DNA from: Larix kaempferi
Taxonomy: Eukaryota > Streptophyta > Pinopsida > Pinales > Pinaceae
Direction: 5' to 3'
NCBI GenBank assembly: GCA_027924585.1
Contig: BSBM01000779.1
Location: 15,544,001-15,608,000 of the forward strand
DNA length: 64,000 nt
Shown: in pieces, positions 34,115-46,321 of the stretch
Layout of the letters: each line of letters begins with the position of its first letter
Numbering within the stretch: position 1 is the stretch's first letter
Position numbers and translations under genes: made by a program
The notes under the pieces: generated by a model
The model's input: the letters and a program-made list of their open reading frames with translations, nothing else
What the model was told of the DNA's origin: nothing
Databases searched by the model: none

Positions 34115-34697
34115 CTATGAAACATGACACGGCCATATAGGCCTCTTTGTCCATGTCCAAAGTGTCGAACACATGACATGGATTGACACGTTTAGTACAT
34201 GAGTTTTAATGTGTTCTAAAACACAGGACACATTTTGGGCATGTGTCGGACACTTGCCCTAACATGTCCTGTGTTTTAGGACACATGTCCTCTTCAAAAA
34301 AGCAGAGGAGGAGGAGCATGGATGGAGTAGAATGGATTGGGTACAGAGGAGGAGGAGGATGGAGGAGAGAGTAGTGACATTGATGGTGATTTTTCCATGG
34401 AGGAGGACTATTGACAATGGTCAGTACCACTGACCAGCTATGAAATTCTTCCCTATTTTGTATCTACTCTATTTGTATTTTCCAGTGGCATTCTATCGAT
34501 ATCTATGTAATACATTTTGATTTTGAACTTAATGAGAAATATGAAATTTATGGTTCTAAACTTATATTATCCTTGTTGCTTGATCATGATTCATCATCGA
34601 ATGATTGATGTAGTAATTAGTTGTAAGTTTGTAGCTTGTATCATTGTATGATGTATCAATATTATGTAAATGTTCTAGTTTTTTAAAAAATTGGATG

Positions 34698-34740
<43 letters not shown>

Positions 34741-34839
34741 CATGTCCCCCGTCTCCTATTTCTGGGTTGGCGTGTCCCATGTCGGATACTCGTATCCATG
34801 TATCCTCCATGTTCCATGTCATCATGTCATGTGACTTAG
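34115..34839. mobile_element. hAT-like MITE, 725 bp
   Basis: The inverted ends are CTATGAAACATGACACGG at 34115 and, in reverse from 34839, CTAAGTCACATGACATGA. The 8 bp duplication gttttgag is perfect (34107-34114 and 34840-34847). The subterminal sequence is full of acatgacat/gtgtcc words, including a strong inverted repeat at about 34207-34290 (ctaaaacacaggacac with gtcctgtgttttag). A (TA)n run lies inside at about 34709-34738. There is no coding region. It sits in the intron downstream of the third SNARE exon. Confidence 0.85.
34702..34738. repeat. (GT)n(TA)n microsatellite
   Basis: gtgtgtgtct is followed by about 14 TA units inside the MITE. It is expected to vary in length between individuals. 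Confidence 0.9.
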
Positions 34840-35466
34840 GTTTTGAGATATATTAAATTTATGTTCTAAGAAAAAATACATAAACAGCTCCAAATGACTT
34901 GTAGAGTCCAAAAATCATAATAATATAATCAAATGACCAAGTTGCAGGGATACTGGAGGCCTCTGTTTCAGGGGAGCTCCTGCTTGGCACTTGCATTCCC
35001 TTTCCTACCACGCTCCCCCTTGTTATTGCCATGCTCCTTGGATGCTCCCATGGATGAAGAAAAGACAACCTTTTTTTGTGTTTTTAATCCTGTGGGGCCC
35101 ACAAGTAAGGCCCATAACATAGGGTAAACACATGGGCTCTCAAGAGGAAGGACAGGTGGATAGAATAATTGTCATAGACTTCAATGCTTTATTTATCATA
35201 GACTTCAACTTAGTTTAGTGTTTTGGTGTTTAGGATTTGGTGAAATTCTTTTGTAGATGGCCGATAAACATAACCCTCTGGTCATGTTGGTGGATAGCTT
35301 ATTTCATTCCATAAATTCATGATTTGCTTCCTTTTATATGGTTAAAAATTTATAAGTTTGTCATTGCTAGATGGTTGATGCTCGAATGATTACTCATTAA
35401 TCTACTATGGATGACATTTCTAACTTCATAATAATGTAGTATTCATTTACATGTAGCACAAATATG

Positions 35467-35683
35467 AGCCAGGTGGGCTAGCTCAAGTGGTTGTGTGCTT
35501 TGAGATTCATGTAGGAGGTCTCGGGGTTGTTTCCTTGGGTTGGTTGCCTCTATTGCATGCCTCACTTGACGTCCTTCGTGGGTTAGGTGTTGTAATCAAT
35601 GTTGATGGGTTTGCATTGGGTACCATCTATGAATTTAGAGAAGTGCTTGAGAGTTTCTCTATGAGGTTTTCCTTGGAAAAAAC
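35467..35683 (+). mobile_element. tRNA-derived SINE, 217 bp
   Basis: The head carries RNA polymerase III promoter boxes: box A tagctcaagtgg at 35479-35490 and box B ggttgtttcc at 35525-35534, a normal tRNA-like spacing. Box B departs from GGTTCGANNCC at the central bases. The 3' end is A-rich (ccttggaaaaaac). The flanks are a 13 bp target duplication, tagcacaaatatg (35454-35466) and tagcacaaacatg (35684-35696), with one mismatch. These are the marks of target-primed reverse transcription. It needs a LINE reverse transcriptase in trans and encodes nothing. It lies in the SNARE gene intron in sense orientation. Confidence 0.8.
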
Positions 35684-37849
35684 TAGCACAAACATGCATG
35701 TTTCACATCTTTTGCAACTAATTTGACATTCTACATTTTTTTAATATATGCATTATAATATATAAAAATATGCATTTATATAAAAGATACTCCCGAGATG
35801 CTTCACTCCCAGACTCTCGGTGCTCCTCCCGCTTTGCTTTGTGCTTTATGTTGGCACCCTAGTCGGGGTATGAATTTATGTAATAAAAGGGTATTAGAGT
35901 ACTTTTAGGGGGAATGCATTAATGAAAAAGGGATTTATTATATTGTATGACTCAAAGAGATGACTCCGTTACCAACTTTTTTGTACTATAGTTGGATTAT
36001 CTGAAGAGCCACCATTTGACAAACATGATGAATGTTTGTACTCCAGTGTATCAGATGATCCATCATTTGTGCCTAGCCAATTTTGGCTAGTCAGTTTTGT
36101 TTTTCAGTCGACATGACCATGGCCCCACCGGGTTTGTAATAAAGTGTACTAGTAGGATTTTGAGTGGCTCGGTTCCCCATGACTTGGTTAAGCAACTAAG
36201 GTATTCCAGGGAGTTTTTTCCCTTATCAATTATACTTTGCCTATGGTCGAGCTATAATCGATGAGGTTTTCTCCTACTTCCTCCAAAGCTGGAATGCCCG
36301 ATTTTGAAAATTTTAGCCATGGGGGGCTATTAGAATCCAACTGATGTATATAAGCCTGCTAGACACTATTAGAATAGGTTTTGGTCATGTCCTAGGTCAC
36401 TAGGACCCTCAGAAAAAATTTCGAAAAATTTTTACCAGGTCCTCCGGTTTTGAGTTTTTAATTATTTTTAAATTTTTAATAAATTTTTCCATAGTTTAAA
36501 TGGAAAAATTTCAATTTGTAATATGTCAGTCATCCGAGATCCGAATTCAGTGATTGAAGGCTCCAACCTTAAGCCAAAAATCATTCAAGATCCCCTAACC
36601 AGTTTATCCTAAGTTTCGGATGTCAATTCATCCTCATAATTAATAATTTCTCAAAAAAGTCAATTACAGAGAAATTATTAATTAAAATATTAAAAACTGA
36701 ATATTTGGAGATAATCCAAATCTCTCCAAAATAATCCAAATGGATTAAAATAAAAGGCTAATTGACATGGCACTAGGCATTAATAAAGATTCCAATCATC
36801 TCAGTCATCATCCAGTCAAGCATCCAGTCACCGACAGTGATTAACTCCAAGTGAATTCGCCCTCCTTCATGCAATCTGCGAATTGGTGTGTTGGCACATT
36901 TTTAATGGGTGGTTGGGTTGTATTTATGATTATGGTAGGCGCCCTCCTCCTTTGATGGCACCACTTGGGCTTGGCTCTCAATACAACTCAACCAACACCC
37001 CTATAATGGCTCATGCATTAACTAGTAAAGGATTCACGCCATCTCCAAGGAAGCTCACATATATTCACTATTGGAGCTCGAGTTTACACATGGCAGTGGT
37101 CAATTTGATGGTGAAGCTTCCAATGTAGAGATAGGGGGCGCCTTGCCAAGGTGGAGGCCACCTCCCCATCTCATTCAATGCAACTCGAGTTGCTTGGTGG
37201 AGTTAGCACTCCAAAACTTGGCTTGACATGGTTGTGATGGAGATTTGATGCAATTCGACTTAGTGACTCATGCCATTGGCTCTCTTCTCTATACCAATTC
37301 GAATTAGGGTAGACTAGGCTCTAGTTTTGTTATATAATGAGGGATTTTCTCCTCATTCCTCATGGATCTTTTAGCAAAGAAACTCTGGAGGATTTTTGTA
37401 ATTTGTTTATGTATTGAATAAAGTTGAGACTTTGGAGGTCAATGTGGAGGCTCTTGGTGGACATACTTCATCTTGTGACAAGGTGATATCGTGTTTTGCT
37501 TATGTACTTTCGATTTTTAAGTTATAGATTTATAATTCAAGAGGGCTAACAATCTAGCACAAGTAACTATAAATCTATGCTTTTCTCTTGAGTATGTGGG
37601 TTTTGTAGGTATTTTCCCAAAGTGCAAGGGTTTTTGTTGGTTTCACTTTCACTCTGTAGGTTGCCAAAGAAGTTTAACTTAACAAAATTGAGAAACAAGG
37701 AGTTCTTGCTTCTTCCATCAAGCATTCAAACAAGTTTTCAATTGGTTACTGGTTTTTTGGATCTACCTCTCTAAGTTGTGGAAACCCAAACTTATACTTC
37801 TCTCCAAGCCTAGAGCCTTGTCAAGCTTACCTTTTGCTTGTGGTTTGCC

Positions 37850-38190
37850 TTGACCTTGCCTTCTTTTTTTCTCTCGTCCAACCTCTTCTTGCTTCTCATC
37901 CTAGTCTTCCCTCCATCTCCTTTTTTGGTCTCGTCCCCCTTAGATCCATCTCCAAAACCTTCACCCTTTCGTCTTTCTTCCCATCTCTTTTCCCTCTCCT
38001 TCTAGCTCTTGTCTTACTCCCTTTTTTCCCTCTTTGTCTTTCGCTTTCCCTCTCTCTTCTTGTCCTAGGTCTCCCTCTCGTCTTCCCTAGTTAGGCCCTT
38101 CTTTCCTCTCCTCCTTCCTCTCGTCTCCCTTCTCTTTTCCCCTCTTTCTCCTCTCGTCTTGTCTTCCATCCTCCCTCTCGTCCATCTTCC
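37850..38190 (+). repeat. Pyrimidine-rich tract of LTR B
   Basis: About 340 bp of tctcgtc/ccttcct words with almost no purine runs, equivalent to the purine-rich tracts at 15900-16460 and 1-240 on the opposite orientation. It lies in the 5'-middle of the LTR, after the polyadenylation-like segment. Confidence 0.75.
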
Positions 38191-39119
38191 AAGAGACACA
38201 AACACAAAAACAAAACACAAACTTGTTAGTGTTAGAGTTAGTTCATACTTTAGACTTTACATTTTCAATAGTTAAGCTCTAAGTTTTGCATTTGTTTCTT
38301 AAAGTTTCTAGTTTAGATCTCATTTGAAAGTGTTTAAAGTTTGCATTTAGGATTTGGCATATAGATTAGATCTTAGATTTGCACTTAGTTTCAAAGTTTT
38401 GATTTTCATTAACATCTAATGGGTGCCATGTTGAAGTTGGGTTAAGCTTGTGTAGGTTCTTTGAAGGAGAAGAAAGATTTGTGAAAACAAGACTCAAAGA
38501 AGATCAAAATTTTAATCCAAGAAGAAGACTTGAACCAATAATAGGATTATTTACACTCTCCATTGTAAAAGCCATTAAGGGCTTCTAAGTATTGTTTCCA
38601 TAGTTATTTTATTTCTCTCAAAAGACCTTTCAAGGGTTTAATTCCCAAAGGCACTTGTAACTCAGTTAATAAAAATGATAGGTGGGATAAGGCCTCCCAC
38701 ACTTTGTTTCTCCTTCCCCATTTGGGGAAGACTGTTTCATGCATGCTTTAGTTAGACTTGTATAAGTTTCATAGATTAAATTTCATTTTTTGTACTTAGA
38801 AGTAATTTCCATTTCCATGTCTTGATTTGAGTTAGCAACCTTGGGATTTCATCCCAAGGGCCACATTATTTTGTGGTAGCTTCTCTATCCCCATTAGACT
38901 CCTTGTCGAAGTTCAGCTAGCTGGAAGGTCTCAAGGACTGGTGGTTCTAGTGGTCACCTTGTTCGGAGGTTGATCCCACCTTGTTGTTTATTTCTTGGTC
39001 TGTTATTCAACTTGGCCTTGTCTTTTCTTTTCCATTCATTTTTTTTCTTTCATTACTTGTTTACTTTGGAAAGCATGCACTTTCTTTACGTACAACTGTC
39101 TCTATTTTAATAAAGAACA

Positions 39120-39275
39120 AAGTCTCTTGAACTTGAAATAACCCAAGTCAAGAGCACTCTCTGTTGGAGAGCATAGTAAAGTTGCATTTTCCCTGCATTA
39201 GGCATATAGAATAACTAAGCCTCTTGAACCTTGTCATAAGACAAAGTCAAGAGCACTCTCTATCGGAGAGCTGAA
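39120..39275 (+). repeat. Duplicated stem-loop motif in LTR B (plus copy)
   Basis: Two copies, beginning near 39123 and 39220, read (t/c)ctcttgaac..caagtcaagagcactctct(g/a)t(t/c)ggagagc and lie about 97 bp apart. They match the inverted pair at 14500-14710. Between them is the sequence cattttccctgcattaggcat, also conserved. Confidence 0.7.
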
Positions 39276-40228
39276 CTGTGTGCTCTAATAATAATAAAAT
39301 TTCCAACTCACATCCCCTTAATAAATTTATCTTGGTTGCTATTCAACACCCGTATGCTCTGCCAACCTGAAAAAGTTGGGCTAGTACTCAGAAAGGTGCT
39401 GTACTTGATAATTTCCGATAATATAATAAAATTTTCACCCCCACAACCAACGAACCGGCGTTACCTTTTTCGAGACATACTCAGGTAGTGGGCAAAGTTC
39501 CTAAAACCTAGTGGGGCCAGAAATTATCGCTATCTAGACATCAGAGTGGTTAATTCTTTAGACACCTGCTCTTTGAAATATGGGCGGTCCATCTTACCAT
39601 CAGAAGGGGAAGCCACTGAAAGTATACCTTTCTGGTCTTTTGCTTACCTTGTTGTTCTTAGCCTAATAATCAAGACCATTAAAAACTTTTAATTTACCAA
39701 GATAATCTGCACAACGATCTCACGAACAGCTACTATTGAGACTTACATTTCAGCATCCCCAAGCACTACACTTGTTTGACTCCATTTTGGCACTGGTCAT
39801 TTTCAATTTATGCTTTAAACTAAGTTGGGCCATTTGTCCATTGGATTTAATTTTCGGAACTTATCTATCTGTGGATGCTTCTTATTTCGCAAAAGTCTTC
39901 ATATACTGTTTCGCAACGTGGATTACATTTTACCTTGTGTTTCATTTAAAGTAAATTTGTGATCTTTCATCTTTAAAACTCCTAAACATCATCCATCCGC
40001 ATCAGCATACATAAAAAACATTAAAACACATTGAGCCATAGTAAACTCTTTGTAGGGACTACCCCCCTTGGCTTCGTTAGGAGTTAGCCTAAACGGAGGA
40101 GCTGGGATTCAAGTGACAGTACCTGTCTCATTGCTTGCCCCCAAGGCCACACTTTCCCCACTTGTAGTGAGGGAACAGCTTTCGAAAGATTTCTGCTGCT
40201 GGTGTGCATCTCGGCGGACAATAGACTC

Positions 40229-41700
40229 GTTTTAGGCTTATGACTCAATCTAGGTTTAGGGTTTTGTGCCTTTATAAGGTTGTCTTGGGAAGAGTAAAGG
40301 GGAATATAGAGAGATTTTACCGAGAGGCTTAGCTATTGTAAGCGAGGCATAAGGTTTTGGGACTATGTGCAGCTTGAGTTTCAACAGTTTTCCTCCCTGC
40401 CTTTATGGCAAGGAGTGCTTTTGTACATGGAAGCTTTATCATAATAAAGGATCTAGATCTATTTATGTTATTTCTGTGCATTGTTGCTATGTTTTTAGTT
40501 TATACATGTATTTTGGGATTTGTGTTAGCTCTGGTTTCTTGTAGTTTTTTGTAGAAAAGAAGCCTTGTAGATCTATGGAACTATTGCCCTGGAGAATCCC
40601 ACAAATGGTACACCAACCGGGAAGCCTCGCGAGGTTTCCCTTCCCTTGGGTTGGATGGAAACAGCACCAAGGGTAGTAAAGGGAGGAACATGGGTCGAAA
40701 TTGGTTTCCATGGATCTGCAACGTCCAGGTCACTACGAGAACACCAGGCAGCTTTGTTTTGGGTTTTGGTTGTAGTTAAGGATGACCCATGCCTTTGAAA
40801 TTTATTTTTATTATGGTTTCTACACCACGAGCATTAGAAATGGATTTTCCTGTTCCGTTGACATTCCCCATGCCACGGAGCTATTCAAAGCTCAAGACTA
40901 GGAAGCTGTAAATGGATACTTTTAAAAAAAATTATGCTTATTGGTATGCTTCCAAAACGTGCCTTAGAGCCATTTCGATAAATATCTAGCGAAGACACCC
41001 CCAAATTCCTCTGATTCTCTGCACTAAACCTGGCCCTCTCGTTTGTCCATTAATTCTAATGTACGCAAGGCCATCTTTTGGATACAAGCAATGTAGAAGT
41101 GGCTGAGTCTTAGGTATCAAGGCAACAACATGATGCGGAGCATCGAGACTTCAGAGGGTAATGGATCCCTTCCTAACATAAGTGCCACTCAAACTCCCAG
41201 TTCAAATCCTCTCGATCCAGATTTGTAAGAGTCTGATCGCATCTAATCCTGTTGATCCATATTTGTAGGGGTCTGATCGCGTCTTTTTAGGGGTGAATTT
41301 TGGGGGAAAAGTGGTTGGTTGGCTTGAGAATAAAAGAGGGGGTTGACGTTGAAGTTGGGAAGATCGGAGTGGGATTTCAGTGATTGTGTTAGTGCATGTG
41401 TGAAGGCCTATAAACCTGTTCATAGTTTAATGTCAGTGTTTTGTAAAGGTTTGTGAGTCTACCTATGTGGTGCTCCACTAGTGAGCCTACGTACCCTTCT
41501 TATTTTCCTTTTCACCATTTAGTGTGAGTGTATTGTGAAGGCCCGCGAGCTTGTCTGTGTGGTGCTTGATGGGAGGGTCCTGCATGCCATTTTCCCCTTG
41601 TTTTTATTGTTTAATAAGGACGGTGTGGCCTGTGTACCATACGCTACCAGGTAAAGGAAGTTCCTATCTACCCTACGCTACCAGGTAAAGGAAGTTCAAA
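40229..41700. other. Unassigned intronic sequence with two small tandem duplications
   Basis: No exon or element boundary was recognised. There is a 40 bp imperfect duplication at 41205-41284 (aatcct..gatcca.atttgta..gtctgatcgc) and a 34 bp period duplication of tacgctaccaggtaaaggaa at 41640 and 41674. A looser duplication around 41400-41570 (tgtcagtgttttgtaaaggtttgtgag versus tgtgagtgtattgtgaaggcccgcgag) is also visible. Confidence 0.5.
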
Positions 41701-42671
41701 CTACGTCAGGTCAGGGATATAATCCCTAAGATAAACTTGATTGATAGGGAGCATGAAACTATGTCCACCCTTGGTAGAAAGAAAACACATATCTCCTATA
41801 CAACGCTCCATCGTGAGAGGACCTACCCAAAGATTGCCAAATCCCCTTGATCTAAGACTAAAAATATAATATGGTATGATTACTCTATCGCCACTTGAGA
41901 ATCTACAACGATTAACAGATAAAGGGATAACCTCTATATCATGAATGGGCATGACAGAAACATCAACATTACTACCTCTCAAGTCCCTTCAAGGAGTTAT
42001 TGCATTGAAACGTGGGGGACCTCCATCAATTGGGATAGCCACCCTACCAATCAGACTTCCATAATATCTCTTCTTGCCTCCTATTGGTTTACATTAGGTT
42101 CATCGTTTCTTGGGGAAATAACGTATTTAGGCGTTTCTCCAACAATCCAAAAATATCTGAAAACTCTCCCAGTATCTTCTTCAAGGGGAGATGGCATATG
42201 AGAATATTCATTACTCTAACTAGTACCTTTCCCAGATGGAATTGGAACCATCATACCTTTCAGCCTTTGAGCTGGATACCCTGGTGGTACAGGAAGATTC
42301 AAAGTCATATCTCTGATCTTGACTTTCTAAGAAAGTTGGAGAGGAAGTAGGAATATGATATGGATCATTGTGAGTGCTACTTTCTTCATGAACAGGTAGT
42401 TAATGGGGCAACAAAAAGCTTAGGAAATTTCTTAAATGAGGATACAACGATGAAGGCTTTGTCTCGTTTATGGTGTCCGTGAGAGAAGAAGGTTCTTGAA
42501 GTACAACAAGGTTATTTAATGAAAACTCTTCCTCCAGGGCATCATTCACTAAAGCATCGTCCTGCCAACTCCTAGAATTGTCATTAATTTGCCATAATGA
42601 ATTGTCTTCTAGGGGTTGGTGAGATAGATGGTCAGGGGCATCATAATAATGAGGAAATTTTGTTTCACCAT
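41701..42671 (-). pseudogene. Decayed Ty3-type polyprotein fragment
   Basis: The minus frame 41982-41701 ends with FSSGDRVIIPYYIFSLRSRG, GNLWVGPLTMERCIGDMCFL and LPINQVYLRDYIPDLT. This resembles the C-terminal segment of Ty3/gypsy integrase (GD.V......G..WVGP..ME......FLL...G..LP.N...L..Y). Upstream on the same strand, 42671-42400 is open and acidic (for example DDALVNDALEEEFSLNNLVV) without a recognised domain. Stops and shifts separate the two. It predates the LTR at 42672, which cuts the upper frame. Confidence 0.45.
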
Positions 42672-44345
42672 TGTTACCTCCTAATTTGTACATTAGGTGG
42701 ATTTCTTGTGAGCTGCCAGAGTTATGAACATCTTCAGTGTTCATCATCAGTGTTCAAAAGTCCAGAAGTCATTTGCAGAGCCAATTTTGGCCCCTTTGTA
42801 AAATTTGCATGTCTAGACCCCCTTGGGGGGATTGTAATAAGTTGGTCTAAGCATGGTCATTTTGTAAAAGGCTTGGACTACCTTAGATTTAGCTATCAGG
42901 GGGATACTCTAGAGTGTTTTTTTCTTAGGAATTATGCGTTGCGCTTTAGTGGCATATAATTCCTGAGTTTTTCACTTACACCTCCAAAGCTAGAGTATTT
43001 ACCATGGTGGTTGAACCTTGGGAGGTTATTAAAGCCTATGTGTCTATGTATTTTTAACATGCTAGCCATCAATAATGAGTTGTATGGACATGCACTAGGT
43101 CCCCTAGGAGTTTGAGTTCATTTCGACAAAAATAAAATTTTCCGTAAAATTAGACCATTTTTTAATAGTTTAATTGGAAAATTTCAAATTGTAATAAAAG
43201 TATGGTCTGGAGACGGAATTTGGCGCAGGGATGCTCATTTTCACACTCAGAGCATCCTCTTTAGCCTAGGACCCACTTTTTTTGGGTTTCGGGTGATTAA
43301 ATTATCACTTATGGCATTTTTTCTTAAGCAGCCGACAAAATGACACAGAAATGCTAAAAGTGCTACAAAATGGCACTAAGTGACAAAGTTAGGAAATCGA
43401 AAAACATGTGGGGAAAAGGTGGAAAATTAGTCTCTTATGATAGGAAACCATATTAAGTGGTTAAAGCACATGGTTTATAAAGTCAAATTGTAAAGGTGGT
43501 AAATAAAATCAAGTGGGAAGTTGCACCCTCTCCTCACATGGGCATCATACCTCACATGTGGGCGACTTGCTTATTTTCTTATTCGTTGGAGGAGATAACA
43601 ATGTGAAGAGGGGTGCCCCCACCCCTCTTGTGAGGTGGCTGACACCTCTTCACATTACACCAACCAAGTGGTTGTTCTATCCTTCATTCACTCATAGTTT
43701 GAGATATGCGCCTCCCAAACCCTTGAGGCTTCATGAATGCGCCCTCTCTTTTTTTTTCTTCTATAAAGGCAAGGTCTATTCCATTGTTTGAGGATGGATG
43801 GTGGAACCTCTTCCCTTGTACTCTGTATTGTAATATTTTGGAATAAAGTTTGAAAACTTTGGAGGCCCATGTGGTGCAAACTATCTACTATTGTGCATGT
43901 TGTGCTTTTCTGAGGTCATATTGCTCTTGTTACTCTTCTTTTGTCATAAGCTTGTTAATTTATATAGCTTAGAAGGCTTCTACCAACCTATGGAGCAAGA
44001 ATTTGTAGTCTTCAACTTGCTTGTTTATTCTTTATCATTAGAGATCTAGGAGTAGCAGACAGTAGTCAGTTATACTTATGCTCTTGTAATTTCTTTTTAT
44101 GAATCATACTAGATTTGATCTTGCTTGTGCAAGGTTTTGTGGTTGTGCAGGTCATCTATTTGAAGGAAGAAGTTGACCTCAGTTGCATCCTCTTCTACCT
44201 TCGGAACCTTTTTGGATCTAATGTTTTGTTTCTCTTAGGCACCTCTTTGTCTTCATACGGTTCAAGCTTGGGCTTGAGTTTTCTCTTCCATCTCTCAAAC
44301 TCAAACTTCACCCTCTTTTCAGTTACTTTGTTTCTTTACAAGCTA

Positions 44346-44600
44346 TGTTTTAAAAATTGGCCAAATCGGTTTCGGAATCGGCCAATCTACCGATTTGATA
44401 AGGAACCGAATCAAATCGGTCTGCAAATTAGTTCGGTCGACCAGTACCAAACCGGCTGATCTGAACACTGAATCGGCCGGTTCGGTACTGAACTGGTCTA
44501 ATCGGCCGAGTTGTGTACAAAATTGGTCGATTTGTCTGGAATTTTGTGTGGGTGCCCGCGGACTCAAAAAAAAATGCAATATCCCCATGGTGTAGTAGTA
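44346..44600. mobile_element. End fragment of a second hAT-2-family element
   Basis: CTATGTTTTAAAAATTGGCC at about 44346 followed by aatcggccaatctaccg, gaatcggccggttcggtactg and gtgtgggtgcccgcgg matches, in order, the reverse of the hAT-2 right end (53820-54015). No opposite end was found, so this is a truncated copy or one whose other side was deleted. It lies in the same LTR as hAT-2. Confidence 0.65.
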
Positions 44601-44610
44601 CTTGGTGATA

Positions 44611-44696
44611 TTAATGGTAATGTTAAAAGTAAAAGTGACATTCTCCTTATCTTTTATTTTCCATCCTTTTACTTAAATTTTTAACATTACCATTAA
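44611..44696. repeat. Long-stem hairpin
   Basis: The arm 44611-44635 (ttaatggtaatgttaaaagt then aaaag) pairs with 44666-44696 (reverse TTAATGGTAATGTTAAAA, then a 6-base insertion, then AGTAAAAG). The loop is about 30 bp. It may be a small foldback element; no duplication of flanking bases was recognised. Confidence 0.75.
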
Positions 44697-46321
44697 TTGT
44701 TTCAGGATGTTTGAGAGTGGTTCCAACCTCATCGGACTTCATATGCAAAAAGTAGATTTTTAGATCCCATTCAAAATTCAGCAGACTTAATAGTTTTTCA
44801 GGATCTTAGGATTGCAAGGTTTCCACCAGATTCTATCATGTATGAGGGTATGGAATTGGCATTTAATCAAGCACATCAACCCCTATATGTACCTTGATGT
44901 TGGTGGTGTTGATTGTTGAATTCCTCTGTCATGACCTTAATAAAAATGTACTCTTCACTCATGCAAAATCACTTATCAAGCATGGGAAGCTTTTTCTACG
45001 TTATTTTAGCGATTGGATTAGGAAGTTTCATCAAAATTGTAGTGTGTTGAGTCGTTGACTAATGTCCTTGGAGGATCAACTTTGAAATTCGAGTTAGAGG
45101 CAAGGGCTAGTGTTACACCTGAATCTTACCATCATGAGACTTAGTGTATATACCCTTGAAGTATCCATGACCAGGAAGTCAATTTGAAAGAGTTGTTGAT
45201 CCTTTATCCTAAAAATCTAGGTGGATCGTCGCAACTTGCTCTCTTCCAACTTGCAATGACCAGGATCATCGCAGGTTGCTCCTTAATAGAGTACGATGAT
45301 GTAGCAAGTTGTCCTTATCAAAGTTTGAAAAATCGAAATCGGACTCGGAATCGGTCGAGGGTCAACTCGGAATCGGAATCGGTAATGAATCGGTCGATTT
45401 GAATTTAATGAATCAGTTTGCTCAAAAATACATAAAATATTTAATTTTTTAAAGAAAAACAACATTTTCAAGATTCTAATTCATGATTCCATAGCATTAG
45501 AAACAAAATATGCAATGTATGCTCATGTATATACCATATAAGAGTCAATATATCAAAATGGCACAAACTTTACAATGCAATACATATCTAGGAGACTGGA
45601 ACTGGAACAAAATACATAATCCATGAGGCCTACAGGCTAAATGGCCAGTAGATTCCAAAAAATAACATGTTATATAGTCAACTACATAACATGTCAACTG
45701 TGTTTGTCATACATCGTCGCTGATCAATCGAAATGATCAAACTCATCACCACTGCTACGACTAGGAGTAGCAGTAGAACTAGAACCAAAAGAACCAGAAG
45801 CTAAAGGACTAGCAAAGGTGTCAACATCTGGCTCAAGCTTAGGCTCCTCAGGCTCAGGTGCACGGTCATCTACTACTGCAGTAGTAGTACTAGCTGAATG
45901 CCTACTCCTACGTCGTCGTCACCTATAAGTAAGAGGTCCTGGTCCACTAGTGCTTGCCGTGCCTGGAATATCGGGATCCACACCTGTATGACTATGAACT
46001 GATGGCATTGGTAATAGAGGATCTGAATCTATATGAGGCTGCAGCAGGTCCTCCAACTCAACATCCAGATCATCACCAAACTCTGGCTCTACGGTCGCCA
46101 CTACTCAATCTGAGGTAGGATCTATATCATCTAACAGAATGGGATCCGTATCAGGTCTTTTGTTCATCCACTGGCTGCGTCTGAGTCGCAGGTTGTACTG
46201 CACGAAGACTAGATCATTTAACCGTATTTGCTCTAAACGGTTTCTCTTCTTCGTGTGAATCCGCTCAAACAAAGACCAATTGCGCTCACACCCAAAAGCG
46301 CTGCAGGTTTGACTAAGGACC

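Larger units (their letters stand above)
35967..40223 (+). mobile_element. Solo LTR, type B, in the SNARE-gene intron
   Basis: It starts CGTTACCAACTTTTTTGTAC at 35967 and ends ggcggacaata at 40223, both ends having lost the canonical TG..CA by single transitions. The duplication gactc is perfect (35962-35966 and 40224-40228). Its 4257 bp are collinear with reversed 13604-23070. Shared elements are the gaataaagttgagactttgg segment (about 37417), the pyrimidine-rich tract (37850-38190), the paired cagagcactctct motifs (39120-39275) and the 3' end caaggccacactttcccc..tttcgaaagatttctgctgctgg. There is no coding region; 37834-38094 is open only because of the pyrimidine bias. Confidence 0.92.
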
